Source: Paractinoplanes atraurantiacus (GTDB lineage Bacteria; Actinomycetota; Actinomycetes; Mycobacteriales; Micromonosporaceae). Taken from it: a stretch of DNA of 64,000 bases. Positions 1 through 7,093 of the stretch are shown in pieces (the stretch's first letter is position 1; each line of letters opens with the position of its first letter). Position numbers and translations under genes: made by a program. Under the pieces are notes generated by a model that was given only the letters and a program-made list of their open reading frames with translations, ran no database searches and was not told the DNA's origin. The stretch is from NCBI RefSeq assembly GCF_900215205.1, contig NZ_OBDY01000001.1, positions 926,786 to 990,785 on the forward strand, read 5' to 3'.

Positions 1-170
1 CTGGTCATGTCGCTATCCCCTTCCCTCTCGGGGCTGGGCTTACCCGACGCCCTGAGCACATAACCGAAGCTGTCACGCGGGTCACCCGCAGCTGTTCACC
101 GGCGGGACATCGACTGGTGCCGATAACACTGTTAGCGTCCCTTCAGGCGACGAAGATCCGCGGAGGGCCC

Positions 171-650
171 ATGCGAAACATTCCGTTTGTACGCCGGTTG
201 CTGGCGATCGCCGCGGTCTGCATAGCGACCCTGTCGCTGACGGCCACGCCCGCTCAGGCCGCAGTCTGGGACCCGTGCTTCACGCCGTGGGGCGGGATCC
301 AGGTCTGCCCGTACGCCAACAGCGACTCCTACCCCACCCAGGGCAAGTGGGTCTTCTTCAACGCCAGTGTCCTGGTCAGCCCCGGCGCCACCGGAGCTTC
401 GTCCTGCGTCCTGACCGGCTGGGCCAAGATGGTGACCCGCGAGACCAGTTGGGAGACCCCGCGCTACCAGCGTTCCTGCAGCCCCGAGCTGACCAGCCCC
501 GGCCTGCCCGCGACAACCCCCGCTGCGTTCCTCGACACCGGCACCACGGCGAACTCCATGTACCCCGCCGTCTGCATCACTTTGCGCTGGGACTCAGGCG
601 ACACCCGCCAGCAGTGCTACGCCGGCCCTTCCCTGTACATCGGCTTCTGA
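171..650 (+). CDS. Secreted hypothetical protein
   Basis: A 159-residue protein of unknown function. The ATG at 171 is preceded by GGAGGG at 162-167 and gives a good Sec signal peptide: basic MRNIPFVRR, a hydrophobic stretch, then a TPAQA/A cleavage site near residue 30. An upstream in-frame ATG at 117 would bury the signal and has no ribosome site. The mature part has several cysteines (CFTPWG, VCPY, SSCVL, RSCSP, AVCITL, QQCYAG), which suggests a disulfide-bonded extracellular protein. TAGCGT at 133-138 is a plausible -10. It converges on the hipA remnant. Confidence 0.75.
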   Translation: MRNIPFVRRLLAIAAVCIATLSLTATPAQAAVWDPCFTPWGGIQVCPYANSDSYPTQGKWVFFNASVLVSPGATGASSCVLTGWAKMVTRETSWETPRYQRSCSPELTSPGLPATTPAAFLDTGTTANSMYPAVCITLRWDSGDTRQQCYAGPSLYIGF

Positions 651-661
651 CCCACCGGCCG

Positions 662-1787
662 CTACGTCTTCGAGCGGACGACGCTCACGGTTTGACTCAG
701 GGTGCTCTCGAAACGGGCGATCTCCGACTGGGGAATGCCGTTGCTCCGCGCAACCGCCTCCCAATTGGAGGCGGCGTCCGCAACCTCGGACAGGACGGCC
801 CGTGCCTGGCTGTCGGTCAGGCCGAAACTCTCCGCGTAGACGAGAAGGGCTTGAACCTCATCGGCCGGATCGGCTGCTCCGGCAATGCCGGTGACCCGTT
901 GCGCGGCGAGGTCGGGATGAGGATTGATGTCGAAGGCGGGAGCCAGCCGCCAACCCGGGCCACGACGTAGGAATCCGTGGTTGCGAAGGTGGTCGTCGGT
1001 GTTGTGCAGGGCCACGGAGAACGCGATGCGCCGCCACAGCTGGCGGAGGTCGTCGACCGCTGCCGAACTCTGCTCGGGAATGACCTCGGCCATCTCGGTG
1101 TAGTCGCGAGGCTGCCCGTCCTGCGCCTCCAGGAGGGTCATCGCGCTGATGTATCCGACCCGGCGCGATCCCTCCCGGTCGAACCGGTCGAGCAGAAGGA
1201 CGGGACTTCCCTCCACACCGACCAGTTGCCTTCTGGGAACCGGGATTCCCGCCGCCTCCGCGAGGTCAAGGGCGGTCTTCTCCCACGCGATGACGCTCCA
1301 CCCGTCCGCGTGGTGCGGAAACTTCGCGATCAGGAGGCGATCGCCATCGCGAACCGAGGCTTTGGGTCTCGCGCCGCCGAGCGATGCTGTCCCCGCGTCC
1401 AACAGCGTTTTGATCGCTTCCATGTTGTCCGGCCCGTCGCGTGAAGCGGCGTCGGCGGCATACATGAGCGAGGGGAGCGCGATGAGCTTCGGAACATCCG
1501 GGGACGGATGTTGAAACTGGGCTTCGCCCTCGACTTTGAAGCGCAACGCGCCTTGCCGGGTCTCGTCGCTGACTCCCAGCAGATAGTCCCGGTCGTCCAG
1601 AGTGGGCACGGCCCGGCCGGCCGCGCCGGCCTCGGCGCGAAGGCGCCGCGCGATCAGGTTACGGCCCCAGCGATCGGGGGCCGCGTCACTGAAAGCGCCG
1701 GGAAGCCCGGACGGTAAGGGCCACGAGCCCGTCGTGAGGCGGAGCGCGGGATCGGCCGAGCTCGACGTAGGTGAGAAGGCGGCTCAT
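662..1787 (-). pseudogene. hipA-like kinase, N-terminal deletion and frameshift
   Basis: The C-terminal HipA kinase domain is clear: ARPKASV, HNTDDHLRNHGFL (HxxNxDDHxxN catalytic loop) and AFDINP. The natural ATG at 1787 overlaps the hipB stop and encodes MSRLLTYVEL, a typical HipA N-terminus, but that frame ends after about 33 codons near 1687. The rest of the gene, beginning DPALRLTTG and running through APDRWGRNL, is in a different frame, and about 40 residues usually found between these two parts are missing. This looks like a deletion that also shifted the frame. The longest open frame starts at a GTG at 1609, after the N-terminal subdomain. A shortened kinase from that GTG cannot be excluded. 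Confidence 0.7.
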
Positions 1788-2092
1788 TGACGAACCCGCA
1801 TCGGCAGAATCTCGTCGGCGCGCGCACGGCCCAGATCAGTTTCGTACGGATCCGTCGCTTTCACGATCGCCTCCAGCACACCAAGGGCCCGGGCAACGCT
1901 GAGAAAGGCCTGCATACCGACCCCCGTATCGCCCGTCTCAACACGTCGCAGGGTGTTCCGCGAGATGCCGGCCCGCTCCGAAACCTGCACCGCCGTGAGC
2001 CCCTGCAACTTCCGCCAGGCCACAAACTGCTCCCCAATGCTGGCCGCAGCCGCACTGACCCGCGCCGACCCCCGAGGCACAACCCCTCCCAT
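1784..2092 (-). CDS. HipB-like XRE-family antitoxin/repressor
   Basis: A 102-residue protein with one Cro/C1 helix-turn-helix (about residues 20-75; LTAVQVSERAGISRNTLRRVE). It lies directly upstream of the hipA remnant, with stop and start overlapping (ATGA), the usual hipBA layout. The ATG at 2092 sits inside a TTAACGCTCA repeat and has no ribosome site upstream, so a leaderless message from the TAGATA hexamer just before it is possible. A later GTG at 2080 follows GGAGGGG too closely. By family it should bind its own promoter and neutralise HipA; with hipA damaged, it may now act only as a repressor. Confidence 0.75.
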   Translation of the reverse strand: MGGVVPRGSARVSAAAASIGEQFVAWRKLQGLTAVQVSERAGISRNTLRRVETGDTGVGMQAFLSVARALGVLEAIVKATDPYETDLGRARADEILPMRVRQ

Positions 2093-2132
2093 TAACGCTC
2101 ACTATCTAGACCACTATACCCGTTAACGCTCA
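2092..2132 (-). promoter_or_regulatory. hipB promoter with paired operator repeats
   Basis: TTAACGCTCA occurs at 2092-2101 and again at 2123-2132, 31 bp apart (three helical turns). Between them, on the minus strand, lie TATAGT and TAGATA, both possible -10 boxes. Two repeats of this kind around a hipB promoter are the expected binding sites for the HipB dimer; that role is inferred from position. Confidence 0.5.
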
Positions 2133-2230
2133 ACATCCTGACCCTTACTTTCCATTGCTAGGCAAGAGGAAAGGGTCGTCCCGCAGGTTCGAGAGGGAAA
2201 GGGCGGCACGCGAGGGCGAGAGGGGGCTAC

Positions 2231-2370
2231 GCGCGGGGGCGGGAGGGCCGCGACGCACGATGGCGAGAGGCGAGGGCGCCGTGCGGGGGCGGGAGGGCCG
2301 CGACGCACGATGGCGAGAGGCGAGGGCGCCGTGCGGGGGCGGGAGGGCCGCGACGCGTGATGGCGAGAGG
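2231..2370. repeat. 50-bp tandem repeat, 2.8 copies
   Basis: Copies at 2231-2280, 2281-2330 and 2331-2370 are almost identical and begin with GCGGGGGCGGGAGGGCCGCG. They lie in a strongly G-rich stretch (about 2150-2600) where short variants of GCGAGAGG recur. I see no credible gene here; the long open frames on both strands are low-complexity products of the base composition. Confidence 0.85.
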
Positions 2371-2663
2371 GCTGCCCATGAGGGGAAAGAGGGGCGGCGC
2401 GCGGAGGCGAGAGCGCCGCGACACGCGAGCGCGAGAGGAGGAGGACCACGCGCGCGGGCGAGAGGCGAGAGGGTGAGAGGGGAGCGGTGGCCCGCACGGG
2501 CGAGAAGGGCGGCGCGCATACGCGTGAGGGGTCGGTGGCCCGCAAGGGCGAGAGGAAACGCGGTGCCTGAGGTCGAGGGAAGTAGCGAGCGAGGAGGCGC
2601 GAGCCGACCGACGCCAAGCACAATCCCGGCCAGCTCTCAAGGCACACCCGCGAGACCGCCCCG

Positions 2664-2802
2664 AAGCACAACCACCGGGAGATATCACCCCGAAGCGCAA
2701 CCACCGAGAGAGACCGCTCCCAAGCGGCGCAACCACCGAGAGAGACCGCTCCCAAGCGGCGCAACCATCGAGAGAGATGGCTCCCAAGCGCAACCACCGA
2801 GA
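2664..2802. repeat. 29-32-bp tandem repeat, about 4.5 copies
   Basis: Units built on GCGCAACCACCGAGAGAGA followed by CCGCTCCCAAGCG start at 2695, 2727 and 2759 with an exact 32-bp period. Diverged copies at 2666 and 2788 have 29-bp spacing. There are no variable spacers, so this is not a CRISPR array. It fills the space between the 50-bp repeats and attL. Confidence 0.8.
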
Positions 2803-2913
2803 TGGGGGATCCGGGGGACCTCCCCACGGCGTGGGGTCTGGGGCTCGGGCCCCAGGAGAAAAAGCACGAGTCCCCGGCCTGCGCTCTTCAGCAGGCAGAG
2901 GACTCCCAAACTC

Positions 2914-2962
2914 GTGCCCCCGGCAGGATTCGAACCTGCGCTTTCGCCTCCGGAGGGCGACG
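2914..2962. repeat. attL: 49-bp copy of the tRNA-Arg 3' end
   Basis: This is identical over 49 bp to 18331-18379. It contains the 3' half of tRNA-Arg on the minus strand (anticodon arm, T arm, acceptor strand) but no 5' half. Identity breaks on both sides (CTC before, TGAGATCC after). It is the left attachment junction of the integrated element. Confidence 0.93.
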
Positions 2963-3034
2963 TGAGATCCGGAACGGCGGATGTGGGTTGAACAGGGTAT
3001 ATGTCGGCTACCGGGGTTGGCGTGCACACCTGCT

Positions 3035-3052
3035 TCGGCACGTATTCGGCAC
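3035..3052. repeat. Left arm-type integrase/excisionase site (candidate)
   Basis: TCGGCACGTATTCGGCAC is two TCGGCAC heptamers spaced one helical turn apart. The same 18 bp occur at 18207-18224. The copies lie 73 bp inside attL and about 107 bp inside attR, where tyrosine recombinases bind with their N-terminal domain. The function is inferred from position and duplication. Confidence 0.6.
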
Positions 3053-3094
3053 GGGTGGGTCTGATCAGGGGTTTTATTACGAGGGAGTGGGCCA

Positions 3095-3216
3095 AGAGGC
3101 TTCCCGTCGCGCCGGGCGTAGCCCAATCGGGCCGGGCGTCGGCCGGCAAGCACGCTCCTCCGCTTGCCGGCCGACGCCCGGTCTGATTGCTTCCAGCGGG
3201 GTGACGGGAAGCCTCT
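3095..3216. other. Nested long inverted repeat (candidate cis-acting locus)
   Basis: A perfect 20-bp inverted repeat, 3132-3151 against 3162-3181 with a 10-nt loop, is extended by CAATC/GATTG (3124-3128, 3185-3189). It is enclosed by a perfect 14-bp outer repeat, 3095-3108 against 3203-3216 (AGAGGCTTCCCGTC and its complement). The whole can fold into one 122-nt hairpin. It lies in the non-coding attL-proximal zone and has no T-tract. A transfer locus (clt), a second-strand origin or a recombination-regulating site are possible. Confidence 0.75.
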
Positions 3217-3758
3217 TCCCTGAGCGCCGCCGGAGGCGTGGTCTTAGGTGGGGTCCGGGGCGACGCCCCGGCCGCTGGAGGCGGGTTTCAGGCCCGGCAA
3301 AGAGAGTTGCTAGCAACTTGTGTCCCGGTTGCTCGCTGTAGTTATGTCGAAAAGCTATAACGACTTCGGTCGAAGCCGATATGACGGGGAATGTGTCGTA
3401 CTTCACATCAGACACGCGGAGTGGCTACACGCATAGCGATATCGCGCTGACTACGCTGCACCCGAGCGCGAAGCGAGGTCTCTCGGGTGCAGAGACGTGT
3501 CAATAGGTGCCCGCCGGTTTTGCCCGTAATTTCGCGGTGAAAGATCCCACATTCCGTAACCGATAGTTACATGCCCGCATTCGCATGCGTTGGACTTCAT
3601 TTGCAAAACGGCCGACTACGCGCTGTCATCGTTCAGGTGCCACCAAATGGTGGTCCTTTCCGGACGGATGCCTAACAGAAAGCGGTGCCCGAGCTGATCC
3701 CTCGGACACCGCTGAGCGGCTCCGTGAACCCGTCTAGCGGACAGAGTGCGAGGGAGCC
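3217..3758. other. Non-coding zone with several dyad symmetries
   Basis: No credible gene. Structures seen: a CCGGGGC/GCCCCGG hairpin at 3255-3271; a perfect 14-bp palindrome AGTTGCTAGCAACT at 3305-3318; an 11-bp inverted repeat CTGCACCCGAG at 3456-3466 against 3482-3492; and a 13-bp near-perfect hairpin at 3681-3693/3701-3713. Base composition from 3330 to 3680 is noticeably more AT-rich than the flanks. With the nested repeat just upstream, it looks like the element's cis-acting control region. Confidence 0.5.
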
Positions 3759-3905
3759 ATGACGAACGTACCAAGACGGCGGACCAGGCGAAACCAGGGA
3801 CGACGTACGGACCGCCATGAAGTGGTCTGTCGTTACCTGCGGATCCTTCCCCCGGTGCTGCTGGCTGTCGCGGCAGTGATCGGTGCGGTGGGTGGTCTGC
3901 TCTAG
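3759..3905 (+). CDS. Small tail-anchored membrane protein (48 aa)
   Basis: A 48-codon frame with ATG at 3759 just after GAGGGAG. The N-terminal half is strongly basic (PRRRTRRNQGRRTDRH) and the C-terminal 20 residues form one hydrophobic segment (ILPPVLLAVAAVIGAVGGLL) ending in the stop. That suits a single-pass membrane anchor with a nucleic-acid-binding or anionic-lipid-binding tail. A strong terminator follows 17 bp later, supporting a real transcription unit. No family recognised. Confidence 0.5.
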   Translation: MTNVPRRRTRRNQGRRTDRHEVVCRYLRILPPVLLAVAAVIGAVGGLL

Positions 3906-3921
3906 TAGTCCGGTTAACAGA

Positions 3922-3972
3922 CGAAGCCCCGATTGCCTTCCGTCACGGAGGCCAGCCGGGGCTTCGTTGTGT
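3922..3972 (+). terminator. Intrinsic terminator after the 48-aa gene
   Basis: A 10-bp stem CGAAGCCCCG (3922-3931) / CGGGGCTTCG (3957-3966) with a 25-nt loop, followed by TTGTGTT. Confidence 0.7.
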
Positions 3973-4170
3973 TCGGCCGAGGTTCGTAATTGCGCGGACG
4001 GGTCGACGCCGAAGCCGAAGGCGAGAGGCGTCGATCCCGGGCCGCGCCTTGAAGATGTAGAGAAAGTTCTCACCCGGTTTAGGACCCACGCGAGCATCGG
4101 CTAGGCCCTACTTTGTGCTCTAGATAGATCGCGGACAGACAGCAATTCGCGCGGCTCGTACTCTGAGGAG

Positions 4171-4512
4171 ATGTCGACTGGTGCTCCCAGCTACTGTCCG
4201 GCTGTGCTTGTGCTTGACCCGCTCCAGAGTCGCTTTCTGAACGCTCTACCGTCGCCCGTTCACGTGCCGCCGGAGAAGCTCTCCTGCGAGCTGGAGCGGG
4301 GACACGCGGGCGCGCATGCAGGGCTGGGCCAGAGCGCCGCTGGGAACGAGTGGTGGGTTCAGTGGTCGCTGATTGCCGCTGAGGTCAACCGACTGGGAAT
4401 GTGTACGGCAGAGCGAAGTCCCGGCGACCTGGAGGCGGACGACAACGGGTGCGTGCTGTTCGACGGGCATCAGGGCCGGCACTCGCATGTTCGCGGTCAG
4501 TTCTTCGAGTGA
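4171..4512 (+). CDS. Small Cys/His-motif hypothetical protein
   Basis: A 113-residue protein with two copies of a C-x(4,5)-GH-x-G-x-H pattern: CELERGHAGAH (about residues 39-49) and CVLFDGHQGRH (about 93-103), with WWVQW between them. Similar short proteins occur in actinomycete mobile elements without a known role; the residues would suit metal binding. GAGGAG abuts the ATG at 4171 with no spacing, so the start is uncertain; an in-frame GTG lies about 10 codons later. The last 16 bp overlap the convergent acetyltransferase gene. Confidence 0.55.
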   Translation: MSTGAPSYCPAVLVLDPLQSRFLNALPSPVHVPPEKLSCELERGHAGAHAGLGQSAAGNEWWVQWSLIAAEVNRLGMCTAERSPGDLEADDNGCVLFDGHQGRHSHVRGQFFE

Positions 4513-5048
4513 TCCCACTCGTCCGTAAGGATCGAGTAGAGAAGTGAGTCGCGCCAAGCGCCGTTGGTGAAGACATGGTCGCGAAGGCGGCCTTCGTGTT
4601 GCATGCCGAGCTTGCGCGCGACGGCTATGGAGGCTGTGTTGTCGGGTCCGATGGCCGCGGAGACGCGATGCAGACCCAGCTCCTCGAAAGCGAAGGAGAT
4701 CATTCGGCTGGCGGCGTCGGTGGCGTAGCCATTGCCCCAGCGGTCGGCACGGATGGCGTAGCCGAGCTTGGCAGCCTTGACACCGGACAGGCCGAGACGG
4801 GCGAAGCCGACCAGCTCGTCGTCCGGTGCGGTAACCGCGAGGTAGTACTCCGTGCGCGGGCTGCTTTGGGCTCGCTCGACGACACCATCGATCATTGCCT
4901 CTGCGGCGGCCTCGTTGCGGCTGTCGAAGGACAGCCACCGAGTGACCCGATCGTCGCCGACGATGGACAAAGAAGCGGCCGCGTCGTCCGTGCGGAATTC
5001 CCGCAGTAGAACGGCGCGGCCAGCGAGCTTTACCGGGTACATAGGCAC
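4497..5048 (-). CDS. GNAT-family N-acetyltransferase (RimJ/RimL-like)
   Basis: A 183-residue protein with the Acetyltransf_3 layout: LAGRAVLLREF at the N-terminus, the acetyl-CoA loop AIRADRWGNGYATDAA (the usual Q/RxxGxG/A region), and NTASIAVARKLGMQHEGRLRDHVF, typical of RimJ/L-type enzymes. It transfers acetyl from acetyl-CoA to an amine; the substrate cannot be read from sequence. It lies 8 bp downstream of the HTH/TPR regulator, probably co-transcribed with it. Cargo of the mobile element. Confidence 0.85.
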   Translation of the reverse strand: MPMYPVKLAGRAVLLREFRTDDAAASLSIVGDDRVTRWLSFDSRNEAAAEAMIDGVVERAQSSPRTEYYLAVTAPDDELVGFARLGLSGVKAAKLGYAIRADRWGNGYATDAASRMISFAFEELGLHRVSAAIGPDNTASIAVARKLGMQHEGRLRDHVFTNGAWRDSLLYSILTDEWDHSKN

Positions 5049-5056
5049 ATCTTGCC

Positions 5057-6367
5057 CTACCTGGGCAGAGCCTTCAGAGGGGTGAGTGTGAAGTCCTCGA
5101 TCTGTTCGATCAACTCGCGGCCGTCGTTCGCCAGACCAGCGCGGGTTACCGCCTGGTGGACGCGCTGAGCCGAGCTGATGATGCCATTGATTCGCTGCTC
5201 CGGCGCTAGATCGAGGACCGGGGCGAGTGCTTCGGCGGCACCTTCGATTTGGCGGGAAGCGATGCGTGCGATAGCGAGGTCAGTGCGAGAGCCGGCCTCG
5301 TCGCCGAAGGCCCACGCGGGGTCGGTGGTGTCGGAGTACGCGGCGACGGCCCTGGTCGAATACGAGACGGCGTTGTCAGCCTCGTTCGGCAGCCAGGCGA
5401 GGGCATCGGCGGCGTAGTAGAGCGTTCGCGGTCGGGTGAAGGTGCAGATTCCGCCTAGCTCGTCCATGTCGTCGGGCCGGACGGACTCCCACGCATCCTC
5501 GGCGTTACGTACTGCGGCGAGCGCCTTATCTCCGTTGCCGAGAGCGGCGTATGCGCGAGCCAGGCTGACGGGCAGCCAGACGGTGGTTGTCCCGCTGCCC
5601 TGGTTCGCGAATGCCGTTCCCATCTCGGCATAGCGGACGGCTTCGGCGTATCGGCCGGCCCAGTAGGCGACCATCGATTGCAGGCCACGTAGCCAAGCTC
5701 GGAGGCCATTGTGGTCCGCTTGGTCAGCACAGAGGATCGCCGTGCGTGCCTGGAGCATGGCGGCGTGCGGGTCGGCAAGGTCGTGAGAGGCCTTGGCGAG
5801 GAGCCCGCTGGTTACGCTCGCCAGGAAGTGCAGCTGTCGTGCCTGCTGAGGCGTCTGGCGGCGTTCGAGCAGGGCAAAGAGCGTGTCCTGAGTTTCGGCG
5901 AGATCCCCGAGCAGCTCCGTAAGCGGTCGTTGCGGGTAGGCCAGCGCGAGCCGCTGAACATCTTCGCGAAGTTGATCGACGGATTCTGGTGTGGTGCTCT
6001 CGGCGGCGAGCAGTGTGAACCGGCGGGCGCGTTCGGCGGCCATGGTGATGATGTTCCTTTCGTCGCCGGAGGACGGCAGCACCAGGGAGCCGTCGGTGGC
6101 CAGCGCTGTTGTGGTTGGAGTCGGAACCCACGGTCTGAGCAGTTCATCGAGGGGCACGCCGAAGAGGGCCTGTAGGGCTCGCCGGGTGGCCGGCGTGGCG
6201 CCTGCCGTCCCGCGTTCGCCGCGAGCAAGGCGCGCCAGGTGGCGGGCGCTGATCGTCGCTCGTTCATCGAGCCGTTCGAAGTCAGCGGCCATCTCTTCGT
6301 ACGTTCGATCCCGCTGCTGGATCAGGTGCTCCAGAACGGTTCGGGGTTCTCTGCGTGGTCGGGCCAC
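5057..6367 (-). CDS. HTH regulator with C-terminal TPR-like domain
   Basis: A 436-residue protein. The N-terminus (about 1-80) is a divergent XRE-type helix-turn-helix ending TISARHLARLARGER...ATRRALQALFG, a form common in actinomycete regulators. The rest is alpha-helical with alanine-rich TPR-like repeats (GLRAWLRGLQSMVAYWAGRYAEAVRYAEMG; WLPVSLARAYAALGNGDKALAAV). The GTG at 6367 is chosen because GGAGGGG lies 4 nt upstream; the frame stays open to 6850 but that extension has no regulator-like sequence. Transcribed away from the conjugation operon with a palindrome-rich promoter region between them, it is a good candidate for the element's master regulator, possibly peptide-responsive like other TPR regulators. 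Confidence 0.75.
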   Translation of the reverse strand: MARPRREPRTVLEHLIQQRDRTYEEMAADFERLDERATISARHLARLARGERGTAGATPATRRALQALFGVPLDELLRPWVPTPTTTALATDGSLVLPSSGDERNIITMAAERARRFTLLAAESTTPESVDQLREDVQRLALAYPQRPLTELLGDLAETQDTLFALLERRQTPQQARQLHFLASVTSGLLAKASHDLADPHAAMLQARTAILCADQADHNGLRAWLRGLQSMVAYWAGRYAEAVRYAEMGTAFANQGSGTTTVWLPVSLARAYAALGNGDKALAAVRNAEDAWESVRPDDMDELGGICTFTRPRTLYYAADALAWLPNEADNAVSYSTRAVAAYSDTTDPAWAFGDEAGSRTDLAIARIASRQIEGAAEALAPVLDLAPEQRINGIISSAQRVHQAVTRAGLANDGRELIEQIEDFTLTPLKALPR

Positions 6368-6458
6368 GATCCCCTCCGGTCTCCAGATAGTGGGTTCTAC
6401 CTCGACGGTCGCGCACGCCAGGCAGCTCCACAACCAATGTCCCTCACATGTCCGCCGC

Positions 6459-6497
6459 TGGTCCACCACTGGTCCACTTCGGGACCTAGATAGGTCC
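6459..6497. promoter_or_regulatory. Operator-like repeats in the divergent control region
   Basis: The region between the regulator (start 6367) and 6560 contains TGGTCCAC twice, 11 bp apart (6459-6466 and 6470-6477), then the palindrome GGACCTA-GA-TAGGTCC at 6482-6497 with related half-sites. Helically phased half-sites plus a palindrome suggest cooperative repressor binding, most simply by the adjacent HTH/TPR protein. Confidence 0.5.
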
Positions 6498-6559
6498 TTG
6501 TCGATCACTTCACTCTCGGATGTACGCGACCGACCTTGCAGAGGGAGAGGAAGAAACCG

Positions 6560-7009
6560 ATGAGGAATGTCTCTATGGCGGTCCCCGTGATCGTCTTCCT
6601 TGGCGGAATCGCGCTGCTGGTCCTGGAAATCCTTTTCATCCTTCTGGTTAACCACGGAGCCCGGCGGCCGCGCTGGGGCACGATCCTGCGAGCGCGAATG
6701 CGCGTCGGAGGTAGGCGTGGATCCGCAAGCCCTGAGCGACGCTCGTCTACGGTTAGAGGTGATGACCTCGACGCCCGAATACGACAAGCTGCCCACGGAT
6801 TGGTGGACTGCGGCCGAGTGTGCCGCGTACCTCGGGATCACTCGCAGCACGTGGGCGGCGTACGTGGCGCGCGGTCAGGCACCAGCCTCGGAGCGAATGT
6901 TCGGCCGGTCACCGGCTTGGAGGCCCGCGACCGTGAAGGCCTGGTCCGCAGCCCGGCCGCGCCGCAGCAAGTAATTCACTCTCTGCGCCATCCTTCAACG
7001 CGCGCCTAG
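6560..7009 (+). CDS. Doubtful membrane ORF overlapping the next gene
   Basis: The ATG at 6560 follows GGAGAGGAAG and opens MRNVSMAVPV plus a strong membrane segment (VIVFLGGIALLVLEILFILLV), then a basic tail. Up to about 6710 codon use looks coding (G/C third positions). Beyond that it does not, yet the frame stays open to 7009, through the HTH gene at 6717-6974 in another frame. A neighbouring frame stops at 6714, just before that gene, so a frameshift may have joined a short membrane protein to non-coding frame. Only the first 50 residues are credible. Confidence 0.3.
   Translation: MRNVSMAVPVIVFLGGIALLVLEILFILLVNHGARRPRWGTILRARMRVGGRRGSASPERRSSTVRGDDLDARIRQAAHGLVDCGRVCRVPRDHSQHVGGVRGARSGTSLGANVRPVTGLEARDREGLVRSPAAPQQVIHSLRHPSTRA
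6717..6974 (+). CDS. Small helix-turn-helix DNA-binding protein
   Basis: An 85-residue protein. The GTG at 6717 follows GGAGGT at 6707-6712, and codon use from there is clearly coding. The core WWTAAECAAYLGITRSTWAAYVARGQAPA is a winged or excisionase/MerR-like helix-turn-helix (helix 2 AECAAYLG, recognition helix TRSTWAAYVARG), followed by a basic tail (SAARPRRSK). Placed between the regulator and the conjugation operon, it probably takes part in control of the element, perhaps through the palindromes at 7012-7066. Confidence 0.65.
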   Translation: MDPQALSDARLRLEVMTSTPEYDKLPTDWWTAAECAAYLGITRSTWAAYVARGQAPASERMFGRSPAWRPATVKAWSAARPRRSK

Positions 7010-7011
7010 CG

Positions 7012-7066
7012 AATACAGCACTGGCGCTGTACGGTCGGCTTAGGAATACAGCACCGATGCTGTATT
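7012..7066 (+). promoter_or_regulatory. Two operator palindromes before the conjugation operon
   Basis: A perfect 22-bp palindrome AATACAGCA-N4-TGCTGTATT lies at 7045-7066. A weaker copy, AATACAGCA-N4-CGCTGTA, begins at 7012, exactly 33 bp earlier (three turns). They stand 28 bp before the start of the long operon at 7094, where a repressor of transfer genes should act. The binding protein is not identified. Confidence 0.65.
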
Positions 7067-7093
7067 TGATCGACGAGTAGGAGGTGACAACCG

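Noticed and set aside
275..970. Second + strand frame overlapping the secreted protein gene
   Set aside because: Out of frame with a clear signal-peptide gene and antisense to the hipA remnant; low-complexity Arg/Pro product.
2664..2802. CRISPR array
   Set aside because: The 32-bp units are contiguous copies without unique spacers and there are no cas genes.
2155..3153. Open frames on both strands in the repeat region before attL
   Set aside because: They translate tandem repeats into Arg/Pro/Ser-rich low-complexity peptides, and one runs through the att site.
3672..4097. A 141-codon minus-strand frame
   Set aside because: It covers a terminator and the better-supported 48-aa gene on the other strand; no recognisable domain or ribosome site.
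6368..6850. N-terminal extension of the HTH/TPR regulator
   Set aside because: The extension runs through the divergent control region, has no regulator-like sequence, and the GTG at 6367 has a good ribosome site.
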